Shown here: in pieces, positions 1-40,200 of the stretch
Layout: each line of letters starts with the position of its first letter
Position numbering within the stretch: position 1 is the stretch's first letter
DNA from: Lates calcarifer
Taxonomy: Eukaryota; Chordata; Actinopteri; Centropomidae
NCBI RefSeq assembly: GCF_001640805.2
Contig: NC_066833.1
Location: forward strand, 18,286,553 to 18,350,552
DNA: 64,000 nt
Direction of reading: 5' to 3'
Notes under the pieces: model-generated
Database searches by the model: none
What the model saw: the letters and a program-made list of their open reading frames with translations, nothing else
Told to the model about the DNA's origin: nothing
Position numbers and translations under genes: made by a program

Positions 1-439
1 CAGCTGAATATTGCAGTGACGTTGCTCTGTGATCCTCTGGTTATACATGATGAGCCTTGACAGCAGACACTGACCCAGGGTCAGCCCCCTCCCCCCCCGT
101 ATCCCCTTCTGATTGCATGGTTGTCATATTGAATCATCTTCCTGCGGACACACCTGCCGACCGCCTTGCTCGCCACCCGGCTCAGCCCGGCTCGGCTCCG
201 GGATCAGACTTCTCAGGACGTGGTTTCCATTAGCCTCCGGAGAGATGGTGGTGATTACAAAAGCCAGTGTCTGACACCGTCACATCTGATGACTCTCACG
301 TCTGTCCAACGCTGATATTATTAAACCTTCTTCCTCAAACGTTCCATTTCACCGCTCACTCGTAATGCAGGAACACACTTCTTTTGTCAGCTAATGGCTT
401 GTGTGTGTCCTCTGTGTGTGTGTTTCCGTGTTGTTGCAG
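1..439. other. slc25a12 intron, 3' part
   Basis: This is intronic sequence leading into the first slc25a12 exon seen in the window. It ends in a pyrimidine-rich tract and a TTGCAG acceptor at 434-439. I see no coding exon here. The exons for the first roughly 150 residues of the carrier, including the N-terminal EF-hands, must lie upstream of the window. Confidence 0.7.
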
Positions 440-11854
<11,415 letters not shown>

Positions 11855-13016
11855 AACCGTCGCTCGTCATGGCTGTGAGGGCTGCATGCTCCTTCAGTCA
11901 TTATGTTACCCCACCCCCCCAAAAATGGTTTTACTAAACCACGTTTCACTTCAGTGCATTTGGGCGGTTGTCCTACTTTGAATGCTGCATGAATATGGCT
12001 TTAGTGCTTTTTCTTTGCATAGCTTGCACAATTTTATTGTACATATTGTACTTCTCTAGAGAGGGACATTATGGCTTTATGGAGGGATTGTTACTGCATT
12101 TTATTTTTTCTGGTGTGCAACAGCTTTGGTGTGCATGTGTCAGTTATATTTCAGAGACATGAGGATGTACAGATGTTTTCAAAAGTGTTTATTTTGAAAT
12201 CATGACCGGGGACTTGGGAAATAATTTAAATGTATTTATTGTATTTTATTGAAATAAATCATTCAAACTGTTTGTCTCTACTGTGTGAAAAGTGCATTCT
12301 CACTTTTGACACCAAGATTTGAGATTATTCGGCAAATGGTCTCTGTTCAGATCCCATCAACATACATGACAGATCTGAAACCAGCATAGAGGATATTCCA
12401 ACTACCTCAGGTCTAACCAGCTGCACTCATTAAGTGGAAACTGGTGTACTATAGAACAATAAAGAAGTACAAAGACATTTGGATTTTGGACATTTCAGTA
12501 ATATAGAAACAAGTGAATCTTTATGTCATCAAGTCTAAAGGAACAGAGATGACGACATGGGCTACAGCTGTGAGATGTTTACATTCCTGGATGTTTGAAG
12601 ATGTGATTGCTTCAGTTCAACTTTGGCGGAAATGGAGAACAGCTACAAGTGTTTCTCTTGTGAGTATGTGGAGTGGAGCACCAACAGTATTTGGCTTAAC
12701 TCTAAATTAAGGCTCATGTTAACATGCTGTAAATAAAGATGGGTAAGGAATTTTACAATCAAGGTTAAAATGAAACATTAAGGCATCTGGTTGAAGAAAG
12801 GACGACCTTTTTTGTGTGTTTGTGAACATGGCTTCATGTTAGTGTCTGAGGTTGATAGTCCTGTCGCTTTGTGTTATTCCAAGGAAGACTGGTGACGGTC
12901 CAGCTAACTGAGAAGGCAGAGTTTTCCCAACTAAGAAAGTATAAGATATCAAAAGATGTCCATGATCATAACTTCACCACTGGTCCCTTAAACGCTGCGT
13001 CTACGGCGACTGGGCT
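11855..13016. other. Convergent 3' UTRs of slc25a12 (+) and dync1i2 (-)
   Basis: The 1.16 kb between the two stop codons has no exon of another gene. It carries the 3' untranslated regions of two convergently transcribed genes. Poly(A) signals for both strands sit within 24 bases of each other at 12235-12258. Extra AATAAA hexamers on the plus strand near 12459 and 12732 could serve as distal sites for slc25a12. Confidence 0.7.
12235..12258. terminator. Overlapping poly(A) signals on both strands
   Basis: The plus strand has AATAAA at 12253-12258, about 400 nt after the slc25a12 stop. The minus strand has AATAAA (read as TTTATT on plus) at 12235-12240 and 12245-12250, about 770 nt after the dync1i2 stop. 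Together they can end both convergent transcripts in one AT-rich patch. Confidence 0.6.
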
Positions 13017-29141
<16,125 letters not shown>

Positions 29142-29850
29142 CTACTCAGCTTCACAGTTAAACTGACCATCCAGCAGTGTTTTCCGTCTTCTCTGCAGCT
29201 GAGCGAGTTAAATGTATTAGCAGTTTGGAGACAGACACTTGATTTTTCAGCTACATGCTCTGTTAAAACCACTGCGCTGCTGACCAGTCATTGTCAGCTA
29301 GCCAACACAGAGCCCCACCCTAAGGCTGGAAAGACCGTTCACACCCGGTTAGCTTAGCAAGGGGTTACTCTATCCGCTTTCTGTAACCTCTGTCTGGTCC
29401 TTATCAGCTTGCTGTACACGCTCTCGAACAAGAAGTCTGGTTCACGTTGACATAATGTTTTTATTTCACCAATCACACCACAGTTTCATAGAAAGCACGC
29501 TAGCATCCAACCGACCGCGGCAGCCGCTAACGTTAGCCTTCCTTGTTATGACTACCATCCTTGTTGTGCAATATTTAATCGATATTTCCCGACACCACAC
29601 ATTGTTTAATATATTTCTTATGTTAAACTGGTGTTTCTCGGATTAGAGAAAACGTGGTTTGCACCATTCAACCCACTAACACATAGCCAGAGATGTAGCA
29701 TTAGCTTTATTTGTTAGCGGCTAACTTTCAGCTGCACTGACCTCACTCTGAGTTAAACAAGTTGTGCTACAAACACAGCGGCAAATACGCCAAAATGTTA
29801 CAAGTGTGTGACATTCGGCTAACATGACTCCAATGTGTTAGAAAACTAAC

Positions 29851-29960
29851 CTTATAGCAGGTTTTCGACCTGACACCAAACACACAGCCAAAACAATCGA
29901 GCTGCTAAACCAACTACAGAAGCCGGACAGAGTCAAAAAAGCGATAGTTGGCTTTGACGT
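29851..29960 (-). promoter_or_regulatory. dync1i2: Candidate non-coding first exon and promoter of dync1i2
   Basis: On the minus strand this GC-richer stretch ends in a good donor (GCTATAAG|GTTAGT). It has no ATG in frame with the coding sequence and is the nearest such site upstream of the exon 2 acceptor at 28918. The upstream limit is a guess. Confidence 0.4.
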
Positions 29961-30270
29961 GGCTGGGCCGCTGCCATCTGAGGTCAAAGACATATCTGAA
30001 CTTGGAAAAATTTCAAGAGGCTGGGTAAACAGTGCCGAGAAAACTCACTGGATACAGTGCTCAAAGGTAGTGGTTCATGTTGTAGCCTAATGTTAGAATA
30101 TTATCTTTGAAAGCCATTAATGTAGGACATTAACAGGAACCTAGAGTCCTAATGGTCAATGAGGTAAATTTATTGTGTGAATATTTCCTCTCTTCAGCAG
30201 CCAGTCATTTGATTATAACATATTTCTAAATACTCAAGGACTGTAAGATGTTAGTTTGATATTACAAATA

Positions 30271-30276
30271 TTTATT
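30271..30276 (-). terminator. Candidate poly(A) signal of cybrd1
   Basis: TTTATT on the plus strand reads AATAAA on the cybrd1 strand, about 330 nt after its stop codon. Another copy lies at about 30168-30173. Confidence 0.4.
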
Positions 30277-30601
30277 GTATAATATAGGTAGGTTCTGAAC
30301 ATATTTAGAAAACCCAGATATAAGAATACAAAGGATTAGAGCATAGAAAATCTGTCATGATTATGTGTACAGTGTATGTCAATAAAGCCTATTTCTAGCT
30401 CAGCTCATGATTATTTACATGCACCTGCAACAATAAATGTTCCAGAAAACAAAGACAACTCAAAATGCTAACAAAATGAAATACTTAAGTGCAAGAGAGC
30501 AAGTTAGGTTTGGAGCGTTCAGCACAATTTGACTTTCTCTGACCAGTGTACATACATTCAGCACTGAAGACAGTATCATCTCCAACTCAGTTATTGTGCA
30601 A

Positions 30602-32706
30602 TCAGTTAGTCTGATCATCTAATTTGTTATTCCTCCTCCTGACATCGCCTGAGGTTTCAGCATCAGCTCCATCAGACAGCTGAGACAGGGCTGGACCCAC
30701 TTTGGTGTTGTCCTCACCTCCCCCGTTGGTATGCAGAATATGCAAGATCTGGTCACTGGGGCGTTTCCACGCTGGTCGAGTGGCAATCCAGAGGATCAGA
30801 GCTCCAAAAACCACCAGGAGGACTCCCAGAACATTCACAAAAATTGCCTCTGGAGGAGAGTCCTTATACTTTGGGTTGCTCCTTTGTCATGAAAAAATAA
30901 AGTTGTGCACATTGTTATGCAGCAGATTAACATTGCACACTTGCTTTGCAACATTTATTTAGTTTCTTTAAATACTTACAGGCCAAAAATGAGTTTCTCT
31001 GTGATGCCCATGAGTGCCACAGCTATAACACCAGCAAAGAGTAAAAGACCACTGAAGACATGAAGGGGCATAAACGCTGCTCTCCAGGATACGGGTGTAA
31101 TTGGTATCAAGTACATGCCAACTCCAAGAACAAGCTGCTTGTTGAAGGACAGAAAAAATGCACTTGTCAGATACTGCGCTAATCAAGACTGTTACTCACA
31201 ATGACTTTGCATTTTAGAGGCGACCAGCAGAGAGAGAGAGGGGTATTTGTTTTTACATATTCTTAAAGAGAAACTCAGTGTCACATGTGTAAGACGTGAA
31301 ACCAGTCCAAAGCTCCATAAAACACAATTAATAAAGGTGGTAAAGGTGCAGTAATCAAGCAATATCTTTGCTGCACCACAAAACTTTGAGCCTTGGTTTA
31401 TCACCCATAACTCCTAATAATTTGAAACAGACAGAGTTTCTTTACCTGTAGACAGTACAGTATCACAGCTATCAGTCCCAGCCAGCTGTGCAGACTGTAC
31501 ATGTTAGGGATTTTGGCAGCATTGTGGAAGTCAAAAACTGCCACCATAGATATAACAGCAAAAATGAAGGCCACCAAGTTCAAGCCTGCATGGATGAACT
31601 TCATCATTAGTTTGCTGCACTGCCAGGTCCAGGGGAGCCTATAGACAATGATGGCTGCAAGAGATAGTCATTCAGTCAATATCAAACAGGTTTTTGATGC
31701 AACTATGATGACTTTTTTCCCTCCTAAAAAGTAACCTCATTGCCCATTATATTGTTAAAGTGAGGTTTTCAAGCATGACACGCACACATTGAAGTATGTA
31801 GTTGATGTCAGCCATTAAAAAAACTACTGTTGTCATTATATAAACAACTTTTTAGGGCTTTAAAGTCTAGTAGCCATGTATCAAGTTCATGCTTCCCTGA
31901 CAGTAATTTTCTAATGTAGATATACATGTCTGTGAAATATCAGACTTGACATCACAGTTATGCAAAAAGCAGTGGTGGATGAAGAACTTAGGTAAAATTA
32001 ATGGTACAACAATATAAAAAATCTTATGCACACAAGATATTTTGTGCATAAGAGAATCTGCCACATAACCTGACTGAAAACGACTGTGTGTGTATATTAA
32101 ATTTTTAATCTCATAATGCATAATGCCTTATAAGTCGATCACATGTTTGCATGTAAAATCAAAGTTAGCACTAACTACAGGAGTAAAAAGTACACGATTT
32201 CCTCGTGAAATACGACTAAAAAGCAGCATAAATAGGAAATTCTTAAGCACTTTCTTGTAGTGAGGCCTAAGCACAGTACTTGAGTAAATCCAAACTATAG
32301 CCTTCTACCCAAGCTGACACTTCATATTTTTAATGACCAGTTTCAGTGGAAGTTCAGTAGGTGAACTAAACACTCAATAACCTCAGCCAGGATCCCTGGA
32401 AAAGCGAGCCTTGTGTAACTTGACCCTGAGTCATAACTTCCTTTACTTGTTTACATTTCTTCATATCAACACCCAAGTCCATATTTCTGAAAAAAAGAAG
32501 AGAATCCCCTCACCCATTCCCTGCAAGAAAATAAACCCGGAGACTATCAGCACCGGATGCCAGTTGAATTCGGCCAGTCCTCCGTCCCAGGCTAAACCCT
32601 CCTTGAAGTGGAGAACCCATCTTAGCACGAATATTATGGAAACGAACCCGACGGCGGCGGCAGCGGAAAGAGCGAACAGGAACTGTCTCAAACTCTCCAT
32701 CGCCAT
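30602..32706 (-). CDS. cybrd1: Cytochrome b reductase 1 (duodenal cytochrome b, cytochrome b561 family)
   Basis: This plasma-membrane and endosomal enzyme passes electrons from cytosolic ascorbate across the membrane to ferric iron or monodehydroascorbate. Four coding exons: 32514-32706 (ATG 32704-32706), 31446-31654, 30980-31134, 30602-30881 (TGA 30602-30604). Phases agree and give 278 residues, against 286 in human. Six membrane segments are evident. The histidines expected to bind the two b haems are present in FNWHPV (residue 50), FIHAGLN (residue 86), YSLHSWLG and MPLHVFSG; the first two have the same numbering as in human. The C-terminal cytosolic tail is hydrophilic and variable, as in the family. 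An acceptor choice of CAG|CAG| at the start of exon 3 could add one glutamine. The start is the first ATG; a second ATG lies two codons on. cybrd1 lies in tandem with dync1i2 and dcaf17, as in mammals. Confidence 0.96.
31971..32300 (+). repeat. Degenerate interspersed teleost repeat, copy 3
   Basis: This copy lies inside cybrd1 intron 31655-32513. It begins AGCAGTGGTGGATGAAGAAC and ends CACAGTACTTGAGTAAAT, with ATAATGCATAATGCC and GGAGTAAAAAGTACACGA between. Both ends and the middle match the start, centre and end of the common teleost repeat seen at 6800 and 9770, though much of the middle has been lost. It is on the opposite strand to cybrd1. Confidence 0.65.
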
Positions 32707-34297
32707 CAGTGTCAGCGGCGGGTTTAAGAGACTGCACCGGCGCAGCTGTTAGGACGCTCACACACAACAACAACTTCAAGTGGCTGCTGAGGAGGACGGA
32801 CCACGGTCACGTGACCCGGAGCGTGGCAACTGCTTGGAGGAAAAAACGTTTTGTAACTTTGTGGTTATAGAAAATTCTACGTGGGGCCAGTTACAAAAGC
32901 AGAAATATTTTGTCTGTCTTTTTTTCTGCGTCAGTGACCGTTTACAGTTGTGTGTTTCCTTCTGTGTAAAGTCTTTTAACACTTTGAACCACAGGTGCGC
33001 AAAGACTCAGGTTGTCCAGCTCAGTCACCCTTCAAGTATGACAAACATTTAGCTAAAACCAGTGCAGTATAGTACAACTGTTCTACATAAATCTTGAACA
33101 TCCTGAACATTTTCATACTCTGTTTTTGTATAGAGACTGTTTTGGTGACTGCAGGCTGTGGTGCAGTTGAACCGTATTGCATTATACTATCATGTGTTTT
33201 TATTATTTTGTCCAGTCCCTTCATATCAGTGAGGGCGGGATTAATAACTGACTCACCTCTCTGTATAATGCCAGTTCAACAGTGCCACATATACATCCTC
33301 CAATGATCATAAAGTTAAATCTACAGCTTCAATGGTAACCAGCAACTGCAAGGTATTTAAAAAGAAACAGTAATATGGAGGGAAATAAACACAAGCTCTA
33401 AAGAGAGAGAGACTCAACAGTTCCCACTGTGGGCGAGCACTAACTGACACTGGCAAGGGAAAACTGGGGCTTCAAGCAGAACCGGACTCATGGTGGGCAG
33501 CCATCTGCAACCTGTCACCATTTGTGTGAAAGCCCTGCGGGCAAATTGTTTTTGTGAAATGGGCCCCTGCTTCATCACGACTTTGTGGGCGTGGTTTCAT
33601 CAGACTTTACTGACAGTAGCCTGGCAAAATAAGCAAACAACCAGGATAACTGTTATCAAATATCTTACTAAACTACCCTGCCCACTTTAGACCAGCGAGA
33701 AAACGACACAGAGAATTATCTCCCATGAAACAACCAAAACTGTCCTCACGTAGGACCCCACAAAGACGCTGATTGAGAAATTTGTTGTCAGGGCCTTTAA
33801 TATGCTGCAGTTGGATACAAGTGTAGCTTGGTACAAAACCTTAAATTTTAAATAAACTGCCAGGTTGTACCGGCTTATTTGTGGAACAAACTAACACAAC
33901 TGAGCTGTGGGTGTGAAAGCAAGCAAACAATAATTCACAGTTTTGACCTTATGCATATTACATGACAACAACTACAAACATTATTAACAGTATATATTGA
34001 TAACATGATAGTCAGAATGAGGCAAGAATACAGAGTAAGTTGTAAAGATAGAAAGTTTTAATTTAAGAGAAAGTATAAAAATGTTCTTGTGTGAGACAGG
34101 GCATGGTAAACAGTACTACAGTGATTTAAATAACCAACTTGATTATCAAGTGTAGTTTACACAAAAGAAAGGACATGTTTATCTAGAGGGTTAAAATCAG
34201 CAAAATGAGTTTAACAGAAAAATAGTATAAAAACACATTTGAAAAAAATATTTACAAAACTTGAAATTAACCATTAAATGCTTTCCAGCAGCTTTAA
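32707..34297. other. Spacer between cybrd1 5' end and dcaf17 3' end
   Basis: Bases 32707-32830 are the GC-rich cybrd1 promoter and 5' UTR. From about 32830 to 34060 no gene is visible. Bases 33360-33530 include GGCAAGGGAAAACTGGGGCT and AGCAGAACCGGACTCATGGT, phrases I associate with a repeat found throughout teleost genomes; I cannot place its edges. Bases 34060-34297 would be the dcaf17 3' UTR, with a possible ATTAAA signal at 34057-34062 on the minus strand. Confidence 0.5.
32805..32816. promoter_or_regulatory. E-box/CLEAR-type palindrome upstream of cybrd1
   Basis: GGTCACGTGACC is a perfect 12-bp palindrome about 100 bp upstream of the cybrd1 start codon. Its core GTCACGTGAC is the consensus of the CLEAR element bound by TFEB/MITF-family factors and is also a strong USF site. 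It sits in the GC-rich stretch that should be the promoter. Confidence 0.5.
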
Positions 34298-37200
34298 TTA
34301 TTCCCTGGTGGCCTTGAGTTTGTACACATGGCAGCAGAATTTGGTGTTCTTTTGTTCAATATGAACAATTGTGTCTTTGTCAAAGAACAACTCGTGTCGA
34401 TAAGTCTAAAAACAAACGATAAAAGCACACATGAATTCCTGTACACAGATATACCTTAGCCTATTCTGGTATATTCATGTCACAACACTCACCTCATCCC
34501 AAAGTTCGACCAGATCAATTGTCCGCTGTAACTGCCCGCTCTGGTTGTCGTGCAGACGGATGTGAGCTCTTCCTTCTCCCTCCTCGGCATTTGTTACCAC
34601 TACTGCCAAAAGGTCAAGCTCATCCTCATATTCTACCATACGGAAAGTCTGCAAAATCAAAGGGTTGTTGTTGTGAATTTCTACAGACGCTGTATGGAGC
34701 TCTATGTATATACAGCTACTGCCAATTACACATGCAAGCCCTGTATTATGTTACTTATCTGCAGAACAGACTGTGCATTGTTAATCGAAATAGTTACAGG
34801 TGTGACAGAGGATGCCTAACAATGCACAGAGAGAACTGAGCTGCCATTCTGAATGTTCTGAGCAATGAATACAATGTCACATTTCCAAGGATAGCAGTTT
34901 GATGAAGTGCTGATATGATATTTGAACAGTGATGTTTGACTTTCTCACGTCCTGTATTATGCTAATGGTAACTGTTGAATGTGGGGGTGAAATGACTGCT
35001 ACATTGAGGAGTTTATTCCATTTTATTTGATATTCTAAGTCATGTTTACTTTGTCATTGTCAAGTTGTGCATCTTATGTCTTTAATTAATTCTGACATGA
35101 CTATGATCTGTTTAAAGCATATAATTTAGTGTTGTTCATTGGTTTCTCTACTCAAGATAATGTAACATCATTTTATATACTTCTTTTCAATTGAAGAGAT
35201 GAAAAAACTCAACTGGAGCAATAAAAAAAAAGAGTAAATGCTGTCAAATAGAACCTGCTGATTGCTTCCCCGGTCTGTGCTCATATCAATTAAGTCAACT
35301 CCAGTGCATTCCTGTAAAACATTAACTGAGGTTCTCTGTATCTTAGCTGGTGCCATTAATATCACTGGTCTGATCTTTATCAAACTTCCCAGGAAGGATG
35401 CCCCCGGATGACTGGTTCTTATGTGTAAAAATACACAGAGTGGCCTAAGGACTTAGCAGAGCGAGTGGTATGCAGTGCTGTTGCCATTTCCGATATGAGG
35501 GTAAGGTACGCTATTTATAAGCTTCACAGAAGGCACATTTGAAAGAAACATGAGCCTATTGGTTTCCTCACAACACAGACTCTTTAAAATGAGTTTAAAG
35601 TGTATGATATATCTTCATCAACAGCTGTAGCCTTTAGAAAGTGTTACTAAAACAGAAGAAAAAAATCAGTTGGTTGGGACTATTTTCAGCTGCAGATTTG
35701 CTAGGCTAGTGAGCATTTACAGAGAAGCAGAGTATGTGGGATTGACCACACAAACTATGTTCATCATAATAAAACATGCCAGCCAATGCAACAGTGTGGC
35801 TTTTGACAGTTTTCCAATAGATCCTGGACAATATTAGAGGTCTATGACACAGAGGGATAACTTACTCAGGCTTTGAACACAGACAGTGCTTGTTAGTGGA
35901 ATGAATTCATTTTTGTTCTTTTAATGAGAGTTGTTGACAAAAAGAAAAATACAGAATATCACCAGCCTCATCTTTAAACATGAGTCTGGGTTTGCTTCCA
36001 AAATGTGCACACCTATAATAGAGTACACCTATAATATATTCTACACAGACTGTGTTCAACCATATCATTAATTTGGACCTTGTGTGCATGTATGTTTGTT
36101 GTAAAAGCAGCACAGTAAGTATTTTCTTTTCACAGATACCGGATCAGTGATTAACGTGAAAGTATTCTGGTACCTCTTGATCTGGGTCATCATCCAGCTG
36201 ATGAAACCTTCTCTTCACTGTGCGGCCTGATGAGGTGACAGTGACTTGTGAGGTAGGCTGCAGTCATTGGAAAGTAGAAACATAAAATTTTCTTAGCTTA
36301 TGGAAATACATGCACAGTCCATCTCTACAGTGAGACCATCTACTTTTTGCCTCTGTTCTAGATGAGTTATTACATGGGATTTCTCTCCAGTGTCAGATTG
36401 GCCATGTGGTGCATACACACGGCTGATTCATGATCAAGGTAAACTGTCCAGCACAAAGTAAGGCTGTTTGGTAAAGAAGCATTATACTTACATTGTTGTT
36501 TCGGTGGGTTTTCATCGAGAAATCCTCAACTACCTTTGATGGCAAACCACTGTTCAGTTCACCAAGGATTTTGAGGATGCTTGTAGGAAAAAAAACATGT
36601 ATCACTGAGGGACAAACAAAACTTATTGAATGTCTAAGGATTCTCTTGGTTTGGTATATTTGCCTCCACACCAAAGAGAAATTTTAGTACTGTTACATCA
36701 CACCTTGTCCCTTTATTGCAGGTTGTACGTACTTTATGGTGGTGGGGCCAACATGGATGATTCTTCCTGAGTCATCGGGGTGGAAGAAGATCCCATCACT
36801 CTCTAGAGAGCAGCAGTTCATGTTCTGTATCCCATTTGTTGCCTAAAGCCATAAATTACAATATAATCAGGTAATAACTAATTGGAAACAGAAGCATGAG
36901 CACATCACAATTTCTAGGTCTCTTCTCGTAGTTCTTAAAAAAAGTTTTCTATTATGTGCAGCTGGATGTGTGCGCCTCAGAGTCTGCAAAGCTTGTGCAG
37001 ACATCAGTGTGGAAAAGGCAACACTCAACTTATTAAAGAGACACTCCATCCAAAAACTATTGTTTTAGTACAACGTAACCACTGTAGACTAAAGAGGCGG
37101 TTGTGTAAAATGCTGCTTCTGTTGCAGCTTTAGAGCTTTGAGGAACAGAGTATCAGTTAAATAATTTTCCTGCTAATGATGCACTCTGCATGCTATTTCA

Positions 37201-40200
37201 AAATAACACAACACATATATTTATTAATTACATTATACACAAATGCAGTATTTTTAATCCCTAACTCAGGAATATTACAATGATCGGAGCAAACAAAACT
37301 GTGGTGTCTTGAGTTTTGGAAACTGTGTTGTAAGAGTGTTTCAATTCTGCATCCTCAGTTGCTGAAAATTGTCTCTTATACGAAATAAATGTGATTAGTA
37401 AAAACAAAAAGTAATCCAAATAGTAGAAAAATCCCCAAAAAACTAAGAAGCTTGTGTGACACATGCAGCAGTTCTGCAAAAAAGTAACTAGACCTTTTTG
37501 TGTGGTTTTGAACAGTGATAAAAGAATTGGTTCTGTCCTGCTCTGTTCAGCAGCTGAATACAGAGACTGTCAAAAACATCTGTGGCCCTTCACTTTCAAT
37601 TGGCTCTGACCAATTTGGTGGCAGTTAAGTCTATCGCACAACAAGACTGGGGACAACTATTATAGTCAAGCACATGTTACATTTTGTATTCAAATTACCA
37701 CTGTTATTGAAATTTGCTGTTATATTGTACAGTTTAAGAGGATTCTTTAAACTTACCATAGTTTTGTCCTTGAGTGAACAGATGTGGTGAGTCCCCTTGT
37801 GATTTTTATGAGGTGGTGTGTAGATGTAGTGCCATGGGTAGCCTCCAATCTGGACACCGTTACTAGAGCAGGACACCTCAAAAAGCACAGGAGGGCAATC
37901 TGTGCAACACGGTAAAATAACAAACAAAAAGCCCCTCATGATCTCTTTGTAAACAAAACATTCCTGGTCACAGTGGCCAAGAAGGTTATACCTTTAAGAC
38001 AACACGTGTCTAAACCTAAAAATAAACCCACCTGTGATCTGGATGTTTACTGGGATACCAAACGGAGCTTCTCCCACTGTTCTTCCTCTAAGAAGAGAAC
38101 TCTGTTCTCCCAGCATCAAGCTCTCTATCATGTACTGAGAACAAAGAAAGAATATACAATACAAAATACAGTATGCAAATATTCACAGGTACATAATTTG
38201 ATTCAATGAAATATTCAGCTAGCAAAACACTACAGATGCTCTTTCAGGGCAAACAAATACATACCCTATGCACAATGTGCTCAAAGCTGTACAGCTTCAC
38301 GGACTTGTTGCTGTAAGATACAGCAAGGACACCTTGAGACAGAACAACATCGGTAATACCATTTCCAAATACCTGAAAGAATAAAAGATGTACATTTCAA
38401 TAATAACATTATTCCTGCAGACATTAATTAAAAAAACAACAGACAAATCTGCATACCCTTTTGTTGATCTCCACAATGCCTACAATTTGCAAGGGGAAAA
38501 CATGAAAGATGGCCAGGTGCATCACTGTGTTCTGAGTGATACCTGCCTGTGGAATAAAAAAGGTAAAAGGGTGACGTTCTGTTATCCCTTCTGCATATTA
38601 CACATCTCTTCCTAGGACTAGTACTAAAAGGAGCAGTTGTTGAATTGATTATTCAACAATGGGTGGATCAATCAATCCACAGAAAATTCTAAGTAGAACC
38701 ATTTTCAGAATAGATTAATCATTTAAGTCATTTATCAAGCAAAAGTGCCAAATCTTCACTGTTTCTAGCTTCTGAAGTGTGAAGTTTGACTCCTTTTTTT
38801 CTCATTTTTTGATTACTGCAAATTGAATGTTTTGGTTTAGGACTGTTAGTCTGACAAAACAAGCAATTAGATGACATCATATTCAGCTCTGAGAAATTGT
38901 AATAAACATTTGTATCCATTTTATGCAATCTTGTCCACTGACCAGTTAATTGATTAATCTTAAGAGTACTCGACAGATTAATTGATAATGGATATCATTA
39001 GCTGGTTAGTTGATTTATGCAGTACACCTATCAAAATAAATGAACTGAAGAAGTACCAGCAAGATCCTAGGCTTTTTTTTAACCCTGTCCTGTCACTCTT
39101 AAATAAGGCAGAAATCTTAACAAAATAAAAAGATTCACCTTACCTGTCGTGCTAGAGGTGTCTCTTTGTTTTGAACCGATTTAACATAAAGCATCTCTTG
39201 AGAAACCTCCCAACCAAGATACCTTTAAAAAAAGCAAGAGTACAGTAGAAATGTTTTTAAATGAACTAAAATGGTAAATAAATGTATTAATCTTGACTGA
39301 GAGCCTTCACAATACCTGAACTTATGGTTTGAAGAAAGGTAAACTCTTTGTAGCTCTTCTCCAGTTTCAGCTGAAAGGCGATAAAGCCAGTTATTGGCTG
39401 TCAAAGCCAAGAGGCTGGGTTTGTGATCGGAGGGAGAGGCCAATGTTTTGTCCTGTCAAAAAGACAGATAAAACAACAGTCCAAGACTGGCGTTGTTAAA
39501 TGTGTTTATTGCACGTTCAGTGATAAGAAGTCTACCAATGCAAATCCAAAATGAGTGTTCACTTACAAGTGGACTCTGACAAAGCAAGGCATCTTCAAAT
39601 TTCTCCATGCTTGGACCTCTTAGGCAATTTGTACAAAACTTGCGGCTCTGAATGAACACTGAGAGCAGAAGACGATTTATCAATTCTGTGTCAATAAGCA
39701 CAGATTTCTTTTCCAACTCATCCTCTTCTCTGTACTCTACATCTAGTGCATCTCTCCATTGCAATTACCATTGACGATCCAGCCTGTTCACGTACAATAT
39801 ATACATTTATTCACCTACATTTTGGACAGTGAGGGCAAATGACAGCATGTGAAAATAAGAAAGAAAAGAAGAATTTTGGAAGATGACATTAATAAACAAT
39901 TATAAAAAAATTATTTGGCTTGAATGATAAGGCCTGGCTCCAAAATCAGAGAACATGGCTACTTTTTTTGTTACTATATTGCAAGATTTATATTAAAGTA
40001 TGCCAGGCCACTATTATAGTTTCCTTAAAATGTGTCAATTTCCTGCACCGTACAGCATTTTGATTTATTTACAGTGTGTATTATTTGACTCTTGTATGTG
40101 TGCTAAAATCTAACCCTTACTCACCAGTTGTAGCAGCTCTGGTAATTTTCAAAGTAGATTTTACCATTTTCATACATGATTGTTGATTTTGAGGTTTTGC

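Noticed and set aside
32510..32779. Upstream overlapping frame in the cybrd1 5' UTR
   Set aside because: Its apparent first codon is TTG, not ATG, and it lies in another frame from cybrd1, so it is not a credible uORF.
39659..39764. Open frame running upstream of dcaf17 exon 3 in the MEKFEDALL frame
   Set aside because: Adding it would require a different acceptor, and the phase from exon 2 (ends in TG) gives a stop with the CAG|AGCC acceptor. The homologous residues SEPQVLYKLPKRSK lie in the other frame, so this is intron plus a frameshift.
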